Part shown: positions 53,324 to 63,780 of the stretch, in pieces
Layout: each line of letters starts with the position of its first letter
How positions within the stretch are numbered: the stretch's first letter is position 1
Assembly (NCBI GenBank): GCA_001972305.1
Contig: BDDD01000023.1
Span: 603,707-667,706, forward strand
DNA from: Cephalotus follicularis
Taxonomy: Eukaryota; Streptophyta; Magnoliopsida; Oxalidales; Cephalotaceae
Direction: 5' to 3'
DNA: 64,000 nt
The notes under the pieces: generated by a model
What the model was told of the DNA's origin: nothing
What the model saw: only the letters and a program-made list of their open reading frames with translations
Database searches by the model: none
Made by a program: the position numbers and the translations under genes

Positions 53324-55859
53324 TGTAATATCCCGTGTTCTATGTTGACATGTTTATATGTTTTTTGTTTGGCATCATATCCTTTTTGATTTATGCTATC
53401 GTTTGTGGACTTTTTGATTTCTGCTTGAATTATGTTATTTTTGTTTTATGGGCACAAAGCGCCGACGCTCTCTTTAGAACCGCCGACGCTTTGGTTGCTG
53501 GGTGGCACGTCGACGCCTAAACGTCTGACTTCGATGCGTTTTGTATTTAAGTGCTTAACAGTAGACGCTTTAAGTAAACAGTCGATGCTTTGTTCGGCTT
53601 TCCATATCAGTTTGGACGGTGACAGTGTTTTTGGAAGGTTGGATTCTTTCTTTTTCTGGCTATCCGATTTTCCTTAAGTGTTAGAAGCGTTTTGGTTAGT
53701 ATGGTAATGTCCTAATATACCGATTTTGACAATTAAAATTTCGCATTTCGCATTTAACCAGACAAAATTCTTTTAAAAGCATAAACTCTTTTCTGCACTT
53801 TTTACAAACAAACAGCAACTTTGAATACGATTTTCTACACTGATTTCGACGTTTTCTGGAGGTAATTTCTAAACGAAAATTGTAGTTCATACTATGTAGT
53901 TTCTGTATCATCTTTTAATTCGTGTTAAAGTCGACTATAACATGATCTAGAGCATGATTTTGGAAGCTTGTTAAAACTAAATTCTGCTGTTGTTTTTATA
54001 TGTTCATTCATGAGTTTTATGCATAACTAGTGATATTGATTCTTAAAAACAAAGAAATCATACTATTGACGAAGGTAGCTACATGTATATGTCACTGGTT
54101 TTAGGATTTAAACAAATGAAATTCGAAATTTTGTTATGGCTGCATAAACTATTTATATGGAAGAAAATTAGGTTTCAAAATGGATTTCACTCTCTATATG
54201 AAATCATAATGTTATTCTGGCGTTTTTGAAGTAATATAACATGTCACTGAACTTACATGTTGTTAGTTAAGCTTTGTGTTTATCAAAAAAATCAGATTAT
54301 TCATGAAATTGAAACTGTTTTCGGCAATTGTTATTCTGTGTCTGGCGCAAACCGTCGACGCTTTCGTTCCGAGCATCGCCACTTTGTGTTGTTTTATGCC
54401 TTAGTTTGTCGACTCTTGGCTCGACGTTTTGTCCCTTTTTGCTATTAAACAGTCGACGCCTAGGAGTAAACGGTCGACGCTTTATGACAGTTTTGATGTT
54501 TTGATTCCTTTTATGTTATGTGATATTTGGACTCGTATGTTTAGGTCTTTATATCGTTCCTGGTGAAGTTTAGGACATTCTAGAATATTTTTGTCCGATA
54601 TTCGTATTTTTTTAGATTGTTCGATCAGCTAAGGTGCGGATTCTTCGTTCTTTGGTACTCCTTCGATTAAACTTTCATTAATTGATGATTTTGTATGTTT
54701 TATCGAATGCATTTATGTTCCTGGTTTTATTAGAAATAAAACTCGTGTTTTGATACGGATGTTCTCATTTTGATAATAATCTTACGGAAATGGATTTCAA
54801 CATTGTTACTTCGGATATTGATTATTAATAAGCATATTTTCTGTTATCGAAAGCATGATAATTGTTTTAGACATGGCTTCCACTTTCGGAAGTATGTTAA
54901 ACTTCAGATACAGTTAAGATTTTGTTTTCAGATAAGATCAGAAATTGTTTAGAAATTGTTAAAATTGTTTTAGAATAAAACAAAGTTTTAGCATAATAAC
55001 ATACAGAGAAAAACCCTACCTATGAGGTATCATAGGCATGTTCTTTGGCACGGAGGACATGACACCTACCGTGGCGGTGTGAACGGTCTACGGCGTCTCT
55101 TTTAAATATGTATCCTGAGGGTAGGATATGGATCCTTTTGAGGCGTATGAGTATACTCGAGTTATTGACAGAATTCAGTATTCAGTATTGGGATTGATTG
55201 TGTAGTGCCATACACGACTTTTCCGTCAGAGCATGTGGGCCTCGCGAACCCCTTGCACCTATATATGTATGTATGTCAGAAATTCTCTGTTATGGAATTA
55301 TGAATCAGATAATGTTTTGAATTATGATGTTATGTTTTCGCAAAGTTATGATGGTTTTTTTTTTTTACGAATGTTCGCTTTTAAATATTATGTTTTACTT
55401 GTCAAATATATTTATTATGTTGCTTTACTGAATTTAAAGTTCAAATTATTTTGTTTACCGTTTACTATTTTAATTCCTTATCCGTACTGAGCTTTGCTCA
55501 GCCGCGTTTTTGTTTCTATGCGGCAGGTTTTCAGGAGCATGGGGGAAACAAGTGATGAGAGTTATCCATTTGTCAGAGGACTATCTAGGAGTTGGTCCTT
55601 GTATTTTCCAGTAGGGTCAGATTAGTTTTCGTTAAAAACAGTTTCAGATTTTGGTTTTGCTCTAGTTTATCTGGATATCGGATTATGATTCGTTTTTATT
55701 TATGATTGCTTAAAATTTCAGAGTTTGTTGAAATCAGCTGTTATAAGATATGCTTTTAGACCACCACATCCGTTTCGTATCAGTCTTTTGTTTAGATTTC
55801 CGTTATGTTTCAGTTTGGTATTATGACCTGTCAGGGCTCCCATCATCGGGGGTGTTACA
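53324..55859 (+). repeat. El-14 3' LTR (full length)
   Basis: 2,536 bp. The extra part (about 54748-55310) includes CTATGAGGTATCATAGGCATG and GAGCATGTGGGCC blocks that match the El-11 LTR in reverse. It is therefore original sequence, and the 5' LTR lost it. Arrays are at 53456-53595 and 54350-54487. Confidence 0.92.
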
Positions 55860-55864
55860 TTGGA

Positions 55865-56500
55865 CGACTGGAACAATGTCAGAATTCGTTTTAAAGAGCC
55901 GACTTTTATGCAACAACTTTCAAGACTTCTCCAACGGCTATATTATTGTTACAACGGCCATATTACTGTTACAACAGCCATGAACTGAAGCAAGCTATAT
56001 ATAGAGGCCAAGAAACAACATTTAAGTGAAAGAGAAAGAGATCGAGCTTTTGATTACACTTTCATATCCAAAGCTTGTAACCATTTACATTTTCATATCC
56101 AACCTTTCAGAGGTTATCGTAAACACAAACCAATCCTTTTATCATTCATTGTAAAAGAGATTTGTGAAACTTTCGTGACATAATCAAGGGGAGTGAACCC
56201 TTAGGAGGATTATCAAAGGGGGCAATTCACGTGTAAGGTGGTTTTGCTTTGATTTGCACCCGCAAGCCGAAATCAAAGGTTGCTAGTGGTATCTAGTGGA
56301 ATCTCGAGGGGTTCTTGAGAAAGTGAACGTAGGCACGGATTTTGCCGAACCACTATAAATCGTTTGCACACTCTATATCCCTTATCTCTTTACTTACAAT
56401 TGCATTATTTGTTCTTGTGTTATTGTTTTAGTTTCATAGATTAATTTGTTAATTCCGCAAACAAATTTATTAATTAAGAGTTTCCATATAGGACCTTTCA
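55865..56500 (+). repeat. El-13 3' LTR, second part
   Basis: Resumes with ACGACTGGAACAATGTCAG after TTGGA, includes the TATA box at 55996-56004, and ends GGACCTTTCA. Compared with the 5' LTR it has a duplicated ACGGCCATATTACTGTTACA-like stretch near 55955 and a deletion of about 50 bp near 56030. Confidence 0.9.
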
Positions 56501-58048
56501 AAAGTCATACTCAATTTATAAAACCGGTGATATTAAACTTCAGTAAAAGATTTTATAAAAATTGAACAAACATCCGATAACAAAATCCGTACATTTTCAC
56601 AAAGTAAAACAGAATTTATGAAAAGGTCGACAATTTCTAAAACTGATTTTTCGTATATATGTTATGATTTTCAGAGAAAACATAAAACATAAAACTTAAA
56701 GTAGACGTTTCAAAGACTCTAGAAAAGTAAAGTTCACAATTTTTTGTTGAGAAACGAAGCTGCAGTGAATTTTTAAAGTCACTGATTTCATATGAAAATA
56801 GAACATGAATAGAAATTTTGAACATACATTTTCGTAAGGAATTGGAAAGAAATTTGAGATACATGATGCATAACAGTTAAAGAGGACATCTTAAGCTTTT
56901 CAGAACATACAACCATTTAATTTTTCATCAATAAATGAAAAAATTATGATTTAAAGAAGCTGCTGCATAATCCCGGAATAAAACAGAAGAAAACAGTACC
57001 CGAGCAATAATTTAAAACATGGATTCTCATCAAGAAATCGATAGAATTTTGAAACGTACTAAGCAGAACAGCGAAAGAGGACATCCTAACGTTTCCAAAA
57101 CATCCAACCATTAAAATTTCATCAAGAAACAAGCAAGATATGAATCAAACAATCTGTTGCCAATTATCAGAAGAAAACAAAGCATGGATGGTTCAAATCC
57201 TTACCTTGCTTTAATCTCCTTCTCTCCCTCTCTTAGCCGAAATCTCCTCTCCAAACTCAGCAAAAACCAACCTCTTTTCATCTGAAATTACACATATATT
57301 TATACAAAGAGAGAACTTCGAGAGCAAGCATTACATAGTGAGTCACCATGACATCACCCATGTGAGTTGTCCATGTCTGTCACCTCCTAATTGCCCATGT
57401 GATGGAATTCTCCACCACAACTTGATGCCACATGTCCTTTTCCATCAAAATATCTTAACTCCTTACTTTCTTGATTGACACATGTCTCTCAATCCATTTA
57501 ATTCATTTGTAACGAGACAAAACGTTAACTTCTACAACTAATCTGCAGGTCAAAGCGTCGGCGTTTCACCTCCAAGCGTCGTCGCTTACAAGTTTGTCCA
57601 AGGTTCTTCATCTGATATGCGAGGCAAAGCATTGATGGTTCAATTCCAAGCGTCGCCGCTTACGAGCTTCCTCCCGGTCAAACAAAATGCTTAACTTTGA
57701 AGCGTTGCTACTTACGAGCTTCATCCAGGTCAAACGAAATGCTTGACTTCGAAGCGTCGAAGCTTACATTTAGAGCATCGTCGGTTGCATCCAAGCGTTG
57801 CTGCTTTCATCGAAGCGTCGTCGGTTGGAGAAGTTTGGCCAAGATAAAAACTCACTGCTTTTAACCGGCGTTGGATGGGGTCCAAGCGTCGAATGTTTAA
57901 TGTTCAAAGCGTCGACACTTTAGCAAACCGTCGACACTTAACACAGAACTGTCGATACTTTAAACTTTGTCGTCTAAAAAAAGACAAACTACTTTAAAAA
58001 AAGATTAAAAAGCCCGAAATTATGCACACAGACAAACGGGGTATTACA
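56501..58048 (-). repeat. El-11 right LTR, second part
   Basis: Starts with the duplicated AAAGT and matches 37797-39294. TATA at 57294-57304, GTCGAC-type array at 57548-57965 (for example AAGCGTCGTCGCTTAC, AAAGCGTCGACACTTTAG). Ends GGGGTATTACA. Confidence 0.88.
57548..57965. repeat. GTCGAC-type array, El-11 right LTR U3
   Basis: About eighteen copies. One extra unit, GAAGCGTTGCTACTTACGAGC with its CTTCATCCAGGTCAAACGAA spacer, is duplicated relative to the left LTR, so the arrays also grow by whole units. Confidence 0.88.
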
Positions 58049-59233
58049 TCCTCTCCCCCTTAAAAAGATTTCGTCCCGAAATCTAAACATCTAAAACGCT
58101 AATCAAACAACAGAAAAGGCACCCCAAGATGCCAAACAAAAGACTCAGTTTCCACAAAATGAGTTGACCCATCATCAAACAAAACAAACTCCTTATGATT
58201 ACTAAAAGCAAGAAAAACTGGAACAATACCTAGAGTGTTCGCAGCCTGATGCGTCGTCATGGTGAAGACTCTGCCTGCCACGTTGCGTTGTCCTGCATCA
58301 TAGCCATCTCCTCCTTTATTCCTTGTACAAGGATATGGACAATTCTTAAAGAGATGACTCATTTGTCCACACCCTAAACACGCACAAGTGGGCTTGTAAC
58401 ATTTCCCAACTGGAAGTTGCTTCCCATAAGTATCACAAAGGGCAATCTGAACATTGGGGTTACCCTTACCAGTAGCTCCCTGAACTTGTTCCTGATTAAA
58501 TCCCGGTTGTCTCTGTTGTTCCCCACCTCCATTATGATTATGATTCCTTTTTGGTTGCTTACCATAATGACCATTATTCCACTGGCCGCTTTGTCCTTAA
58601 CCTTGCCATCCAGAATTCTGTCCTGGGGAATCACTCCTATTTCGCTTCATTTCTCCCTCTTGCCGAGCTTCTTGGAAGTCCAATGTCTCCATTTCAATGT
58701 TCTTCGCAGCATTCGCAACTCTCAACACATCAGCAAATATGGAATTTATCAGCTTTCCTCTGAGCTGATAATGCAGTTTACATTTGAATCTCTCGGCCTG
58801 CTCTAATGTCGACCCCGCCGCAGATCCAGTAAAACCTACTAACCTAGTGAACCGGGCCAAAAACTCGGTGACTTATTCACCATCCTTCTGCCTAGTGTTT
58901 ACAAACTCCCTTGTGTAAGCTTCCTTGTCAGTAGTGGGGAAATACTACTGATAGAAAACTTCACAGAACTAGAACCATGACAAAGCATCAATGTAGTCTT
59001 CACCCTTAGCTAGCCTCAACGTTTTCCACAATCGTTGAGCGTCTCCTTCTAGCTTATATGCAGCCAACCTTACTTTCTGCCCATCGTTACATCCCAGCAT
59101 ATCAAAAATTTTCTCCATGTGCGCGATCCAGTGTTCAGCTTCCACAGGTGTTAGGACTGAACTAAAAGACTGCAGCCCCTGCTTCTGGAATCGCTCAAGC
59201 CAAATATATACAAGAGTGTCGGGCCAATCCTCA
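58049..59233 (-). pseudogene. gag: El-11 copy 2: polypurine tract, protease start and gag, cut by El-15
   Basis: TCCTCTCCCCCTTAAAAAG (polypurine tract, reversed) follows the LTR. The minus strand gives gag 59253-58969 (first bases now El-15) and 58860-58597, knuckle and tail 58634-58374, then 58362-58099. The last part carries GRVFTMTTHQAANTLG and the protease motif FDDGSTHF, with Asp in place of Thr/Ser of DTG. It ends at HLGVPFLLFD-stop about 50 bp before the LTR, so pol was deleted inside the protease. Several stops and frame changes are present. Confidence 0.85.
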
Positions 59234-59404
59234 TGTAATAACCGCAAATTCAATCCGTGTACATTGTACTTTTGATGAATAAAATGTGCACTTTCTTGAA
59301 TTTAATGTCTAATTGTTATATGAATTGTGGTTGTGAATTCAAATGAGGAAATAAACTTGAGCCACCAAAATCAGGCAAAACAGCAGACTGTTACTGGGTA
59401 ACAT

Positions 59405-59517
59405 TCGACTGCCTGGTTTAGGAAGGAACAATCGACTGTCATAGGGGAACAGTCAACTGTTTGATACGTGAGTGGATAGTCGACTGCCTGTTAAAGATAG
59501 TCGAATGGAACGGCACA
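59405..59517. repeat. GTCGAC array with ACA/TGT arms, El-15 U3
   Basis: Copies CATTCGACTGCC, CAATCGACTGTC, ACAGTCAACTGTTT, TAGTCGACTGCC and TAGTCGAATGG, 245-355 bp upstream of the TATA box. Confidence 0.85.
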
Positions 59518-59760
59518 GAACAGGTGTCTGTGCATGCATATGAGACAGGGTTGTGGCATTGCATGAGGGACAGGTGTTAGGCGAAGTCACCAGCTGCCAG
59601 AGCATGCAAAAAGGAGTGCTTGCATGTCTTCTATCCCTCCTGCAACCTGCAGACAGAAGATGGGAAAGAGAGAAAGTGAATGTAAGCAATGAACATGTGA
59701 GAGAGAGGAAAGAGAGGGTTGAGTTAATGGGAGTCTGGTGAATTCTAAGGCTCCTAAGCC

Positions 59761-59768
59761 TTTATATC
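59761..59768 (+). promoter_or_regulatory. TATA-like box, El-15 LTR
   Basis: CCTTTATATCAGC, spaced from the array as in the other families. Confidence 0.55.
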
Positions 59769-60530
59769 AGCTGTCCATGAGCTGACTGTGTGTTATAAAA
59801 CACTGAGAGAAGAGGAGAATTGTGAAAGCTTCTATTTGAGGATTGGAGAGTTCAAAGAGACTTGAAGATTTTGGAGCTCCCTAGTAAGTCCTCAATCCAA
59901 ACTCTCTGCTGATGTGGTAATGTAGCTAGAAGGATGTTAGATATACCTCCTGCTAATTTGATTATGAGTTAACAAGTTTGAATTGTGTTATAAATGGTAA
60001 ATGGTTCAATAAAGGTTGAAACTTATGAGCCACTAGTTGGATATTAGGTTGTTGGTGGATTAAACGTATTAACGATAGTAAAATATATCCACTATGACAT
60101 GAGATTAAATAGCTAAACCTGGGAATTAAGTTGGAATTAGAAGTTGTTTAATAATGTGGAAGTGATGTTGTAAAAGGATAGTTATGAGGCTTAATGAATT
60201 ATTGATGAACCACGGTTAGAACAGCAATTGTAGCTGGATAATTTAGTTAAACCTACTGATTAAGTGACTGGACCTTCATGCATGCGTGATATAGATTAAA
60301 TTCCTGCAAATTGGAAGATTGGTTGGTGAAAAGGCCTTGGAAACTCGAAGAGAGAGATCAACCCCAATTGATCTCAGGATAGCGTTTGAGGTAGGGGTAA
60401 TGACATATTTTGGAAGATATGAGTATGCATATCATGTATGGTTATTTTCTGCTTGATTGCATGCATTGATTTATTTGTATTAGGCATTGAATTATACAAC
60501 CTGCTACTGCCTGCATTTTCTGGGCAAAGC

Positions 60531-60640
60531 AGTCGACTGTTCTTCATGGCAGTCGACTACTCAACCTATTTAGTCGACTGTTAAGAGAAAATAGTCGACT
60601 ACTCAATCCAAACCGCCGACTGTTCTTCAAAGCAGTCTAC
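60531..60640. repeat. Second GTCGAC array, El-15 LTR, downstream of TATA
   Basis: Copies GCAGTCGACTGTTC, GCAGTCGACTACTC, TAGTCGACTGTTAAG, TAGTCGACTACTC, CCGCCGACTGTTC and GCAGTCTACTGTCC. El-3, of the same lineage, also has arrays on both sides of its TATA, but with different arms. Confidence 0.85.
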
Positions 60641-61990
60641 TGTCCTGGGAAAAAAATGCTGATATAGGTCCTCTTAGGGCCTCAATTTAAATGTAATTAA
60701 CTTGGCCTCGATATGGATGATTATAACAATCAATCCTAGCCTTATATACAATTACATTTCAGAAACTAAACCAGTATGCACTCCTTGGGTAAGTTGCACA
60801 TGAATGACTATAGTACACAATGACCTCATTGAATGTCTTGAATTGTTATTGTGCTTCACTGATTGCTACATATGCTACTGTTATATTAGTATATACTGTT
60901 TTGGTGTTATTTAACACCACTACCACTTATATTTCAATAATCGAACCAACTAAGTGCTATATGCACAATTTATGATATCAACTATCATTTTCAAATGAAA
61001 ACTTATTGTTAAAAGAACTACTGATTTTCCTCCTATGTGAGGTACCTACTGTTTTGTTCTCCAACTGGGAACCACTACTGTATTGATATCGTTTCCCTCT
61101 TATGAGATGTACGATCACTGAAATGTTATATGTTTCTAAAAGAAAACAAATACGATATTGCATATCATATATATGTAATATTATTATTGAATTGATTGAA
61201 TTGATTGTCTATGTTATTGCCGATTAGTCGAGTGATGGCAGATGTCACTGGTTAACGGAGGTGGTCCTATGTGCCAGGAGTTGGCTAGAGTACACACCCA
61301 AACTGCCTGCAATGCAGAGCTTTATTGTTAAACTGCCCGCTAATGCTGGTAGTAAATGTTTCCTTATCTATCATCTTTAGAGTGTAGGGTGATAGATAGG
61401 TGGTGCACAGTTGGTGCTAGGAGGTAGCGACATGTGACACCCAAACCACAGTATGAATTGATTGTACCCTTGTGCGGTATGTTTTCATTGTATTGTCTAT
61501 GGCCACTTAGCATGGTTGCTTATATATTGGCACACTTAAATGTTATTTTGAATATAATATGTCATACATGATGCATTCATATATTCCTTAGCATGCATTA
61601 TCTTCCTACTTAGCCAAGTGAGGACAACGGCTAACCCCTACAATTTCAGATTAAGCAAGGGCGTACGGGAGTTGCTGCTGAAGCTTCAGGAGAGCTTCTT
61701 TCCATCTTAAGGTTGTTATTTTTATGATGATGTACTGTATTTTGTAATGAACGGTTCATACCCCGTGATGTTGTTATACTTTCCTTATGTATAAGGATAC
61801 TGTTGGATTGTGCCTGCACATAGTATGGGTTACGTGCAGATGATTTATATTTTATATAATCCAGAGATGAATGCTTCCACTTATATTATTTGAATTTTTA
61901 ATGGCAGTGCTGGATTATATTGATAATTTCTGATATCACCATGTATGCTTTTCTTAATGGTATGGAATCGAACGACGGGGTGTGACAGGC

Positions 61991-62003
61991 TTGGTATCAG
62001 AGC
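61991..62003 (+). other. El-15 primer-binding site
   Basis: TTGGTATCAGAGC, exact initiator tRNA-Met type, 3 bp after the LTR. Confidence 0.9.
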
Positions 62004-62091
62004 ATATTCCATATATGCTAGCTGGGATAAGTTTCTCAGAAATTAAGTGAATTGTTTCCTAATGATTATGTCATTCCATATAGGAAACTGA

Positions 62092-63780
62092 GTGGATCTA
62101 CGAAGAGCAAGAAGAGGAAGGCGTAGGGCCGATGAAGGTGCCAATGCACCGCCAGTACCTGGAAATGACCCGCCAGTGAATGAAGGAGTGAATATTCCTC
62201 CAGTGCAAGAAGAGAGGAGTAATTTTGACCGCCTGGCTGATCTTTTCCGACAACAGATGCAAGCAAATGCTGCAAACATGGAACAGATTCGGCAAATGTA
62301 CGAGGCTAACCGGGCCTATCAGCAAGCACCTGAAGCTTATCATGCTGGTAGTTTTGGCAGATATTTGGAGCGGTTAATGCGACAGAATCCTCCGACTTTC
62401 AATGGTGAACTGAATGCTACTGTGGCCGAGCAATGGATAAGAGACCTGGAGAAAATATTTGTTGTTTTGGAATGTACTGATGACCAGAAACTCAATTTTG
62501 CTATGTACCGCTTATGGGGCGAGGATACCTATTGGTGGGAAAGGACCGAAGAAAAATGGGAATCTCGTGGACTTGACAGGACTTGGGACAGATTTCAGTC
62601 TGAGTTCCTTGCAACTTATGTGCCACAGTTAGAGCGTGACCAATGGGAGACAGAACTGATGGAGTTATGTCAAGGAGACATGACGGTAGCTCAGTACCAG
62701 ACCAGATTCGTGGAGCTAGCAAGACACACACCTTATCTTGTGGAGGGTGAATCACGGATGATCCGAAGGTTTCTAAAAGGCCTTCGACCTGACATCAGAT
62801 CTAAACTGTTGATGTTGCAGCTAACCTCTTTTGTAGATGTTGCTGAGAGGGCGATGATTCTGGAAGCAGATGCGAATGAAAGGAGAGCAGAGCGGTCTGA
62901 TACTAATCAATCAAGAGCCACACAGTCACAAGGGCAGGGAAGTAATAATCGTGCTAAGTCAACAAAGTCTGACAACAGAGGTCAGGGGGGTTCTCGACGC
63001 AAAAATTCACGGTCAAGGACACCTAGCCGAAACAGTCAACAGAATGCAGGTGGATGTGCTTTTTGCGATCGTCAGAATCATGATGAGACTGAATGCTGGA
63101 AGAGGATGGGAAAGTGCTTAAGGTGTGGTTCACAAGATCACATGATAAATAGTTTCCCAATGATGAGGGATCAAGCACGCGGCCAACAGGGAAGTGCGGG
63201 TGCTGGTGGTAGTGTTGCGGCTGCTCAACCAAGGAAGGACACCGGGAAAGGGATTGTGAAAGGTAGGGTCTACACCTTATCTAAAGATGATGTGCCAGAA
63301 TCTACTACTGTTGTGGGAGGTACTATTTATGTATCTGTCATACTAGCTCATGTATTGATTGACCCTGGTGCGACGCATTCATTCATTGCATCTGAATTTG
63401 CTCGCAATTTGCATGGTATTACTTCTAGACTACCCTATCTATTGGAGGTGAGTACTCCTGCGGGTACTTGTCTTCTATCTGACACCATAATGAAAGATTG
63501 TGAGATAATGGTAGTTGGAATCCAATTATCTGCTGACTTGATAGTGTTACCTATCCGGGATTTTGATGTGATCTTGGGGATGGACTGGCTGTATGCTCAT
63601 CATGCTTGTGTTGATTGCTACAACAAGATGATAACATTTTACCTTCAAGATGGGACTGAGTGCAAGTTTATCGGGGAGAAGAATGTTACTGCTCCGATCA
63701 TTTCATATACTCAAGCACAGAAGTATCTCAAGCAAGGATGTGAGGGCTATTTGGCGTATGTGATTCAACATACAAAAGGT
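62092..63780 (+). CDS. gag: El-15 gag-protease, start codon degraded
   Basis: Open for about 560 codons of real coding. The first codon is GTG ([14 protein letters not shown]); El-3 has ATG in the same context, so ATG to GTG is likely and the start is doubtful. Domains: basic head, Gln-rich region (about 45-85), capsid-like gag (about 95-240, [42 protein letters not shown]), Arg/Ser/Gln-rich linker, a knuckle [14 protein letters not shown] and a second [14 protein letters not shown] that lacks its last Cys. The aspartic protease has [10 protein letters not shown] and [16 protein letters not shown]. The frame is lost at an ACAAAAGG run near 63775. Confidence 0.9.

Larger units (their letters stand above)
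46640..55859 (+). mobile_element. El-14: 9.2-kb Ty3/gypsy chromovirus, best-preserved element
   Basis: TGTAATATCCCG to GGGGGTGTTACA, with TTGGA at 46635-46639 and 55860-55864. LTRs are 46640-48587 (1,948 bp) and 53324-55859 (2,536 bp). The length difference is mainly one roughly 560-bp deletion in the first. Gag-PR-RT-RNase H-IN-chromodomain are all present and nearly open. It is the youngest element in its nest (in El-13, in El-11). The C-terminal chromodomain and pol sequence suggest the Tekay group of chromoviruses. Confidence 0.93.
42860..56500 (+). mobile_element. El-13: gag-only SIRE-like Ty1/copia element (TR-GAG)
   Basis: LTRs 42860-43905 and 46265-56500 (the latter split by El-14), with target duplication AAAGT at 42855-42859 and 56501-56505. 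Internal order: primer-binding site, gag with coiled coil and two knuckles, then about 600 bp non-coding with five AAGGGGGAG tracts. No protease, integrase, RT or RNase H. Repeated polypurine tracts and LTR start place it in the SIRE/Maximus lineage. It is a complete insertion, so the missing pol is how the element moved, not later truncation. Confidence 0.88.
36581..59233 (-). mobile_element. El-11: gag-only gypsy element, tandem LTR-int-LTR-int
   Basis: Left to right: LTR (36581-39294, first about 23 bp missing), internal (39295-41752, with TRIM El-12 inside), LTR (41753-58048, split by El-13), then a second internal copy starting again at the polypurine tract (58049-59233), cut by El-15. 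Both internal copies encode only gag, zinc knuckles and the start of protease. Gag and LTR modules match El-14. It is a pol-deleted member of the same lineage and probably needed El-14-like helpers. The tandem form suggests unequal recombination. Confidence 0.85.
59234..61987 (+). repeat. El-15 5' LTR
   Basis: 2,754 bp, TGTAATAACCGC to GGGGTGTGACA. It holds the TATA box, two GTCGAC arrays with ACA/TGT arms, and an acceptor-like CCCCTACAATTTCAG near 61637-61651. The remainder is A+T-rich non-coding. Confidence 0.85.

Noticed and set aside
59450..59760. Small plus- and minus-strand ORFs near the El-15 promoter
   Set aside because: They overlap the array and TATA region of the LTR and have no recognisable motif.
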